Below, piece by piece: positions 21,188 to 21,273 of a DNA stretch of 21,273 nucleotides. The first letter of the stretch is position 1, and each line of letters opens with the position of its first letter. Source of the DNA: Candidatus Hydrogenedentota bacterium (lineage in GTDB: Bacteria; UBA8481; J006); assembly GCA_003697085.1 (NCBI GenBank), contig RFFU01000006.1, forward strand, positions 1-21,273, given 5' to 3'. The notes under the pieces are model-generated. The model saw nothing but the letters and a program-made list of their open reading frames with translations, ran no database searches and had not been told where the DNA came from. The position numbers and the translations under genes are program-made.

Positions 21188-21273
21188 GTGACGAGGCGGC
21201 GAGACAGGCGATGGACGTCGCGGAAGAAGCGAGAGAGGCGGAGTGGAAGCATCCGAGTTTTGGAGCCGGGATA
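21184..21273 (+). CDS. Start of a probable acyl-CoA dehydrogenase (3' end off the window)
   Basis: The ATG at 21184 overlaps the birA stop (ATGA) and is preceded by AAAGGAG. Only 30 residues are visible, reading MSDEAARQAMDVAEEAREAE and then WKHPSFGAGI. As I recall, an N-terminus with a VAEESRE-EWKYPSF pattern is found in a group of acyl-CoA dehydrogenases from Deltaproteobacteria and related lineages. The fragment is too short to show any catalytic motif, so the start is secure but the product is tentative. Confidence 0.45.
   Translation, partial: MSDEAARQAMDVAEEAREAEWKHPSFGAGI

Noticed and set aside
1-21273. tRNA, rRNA or riboswitch
   Set aside because: I saw no cloverleaf, no rRNA-like sequence and no recognisable riboswitch core on either strand by eye; a covariance-model search would be decisive.

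Overview
The window looks like chromosomal DNA of a Gram-negative, flagellated, GC-rich bacterium. It carries an OmpA-type lipoprotein, a flagellar chaperone (FliS) and a Maf-type flagellin glycosyltransferase. Tightly packed operons are separated by gene-free stretches full of palindromic dispersed repeats, a pattern common in genomes from poorly characterised phyla. I cannot name the taxon from sequence alone. An RNase HII of archaeal type and several apparently leaderless gene starts argue against a close relative of E. coli.

Layout. (1) 1-481: the 3' end of a GT2 glycosyltransferase. (2) 482-2258: repeat-rich DNA carrying a complete DinJ/YafQ-type toxin-antitoxin pair on the minus strand between two 173-bp copies of a dispersed repeat. 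(3) 2259-2876: a YciO-type Sua5/YrdC protein, then more repeats. (4) 3091-11313, minus strand: a compact nine-gene operon. In transcription order it encodes a small unknown protein, a hexapeptide-repeat N-acetyltransferase with a zinc-ribbon-like tail, a PseG-like protein, an HpcH/HpaI-type aldolase, a large ATP-grasp/FMN alpha-hydroxy-acid oxidase fusion, a short Maf/DUF115 glycosyltransferase, FliS, a FliT/FlgN-like coiled-coil protein and a lytic transglycosylase. (5) 11314-12190: repeats, a roughly 290-bp element with terminal inverted repeats, and a broken hicB antitoxin gene. (6) 12191-13255: the AmmeMemoRadiSam radical SAM enzyme (minus strand). (7) 13729-15482, plus strand: an HD-GYP protein and a YraN-family protein. 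It converges on (8) minus-strand rnhB, a large LysM protein and an OmpA-like lipoprotein (15463-19244). (9) 19243-21273, plus strand: nadC, birA and the first codons of a probable acyl-CoA dehydrogenase.

The most interesting unit is the 3.1-11.3 kb operon. It appears to couple synthesis of a modified sugar acid with flagellin glycosylation (Maf), flagellin export (FliS and partner) and wall opening (SLT). The window contains no NeuB/PseI-type condensing enzyme and no CMP-sugar synthetase. Instead the operon has a pyruvate-type aldolase, a PseG-like protein lacking the usual catalytic histidine, and an ATP-grasp/FMN-oxidase fusion. This is a plausible undescribed route to a flagellar glycan, but the pathway is inferred, not shown.

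Other points: overlapping divergent start codons (CATG) of nadC and the OmpA-like gene with promoter-like hexamers only 8-10 nt away; a probable CTG start for the YraN-family gene; and at least three families of dispersed repeats.
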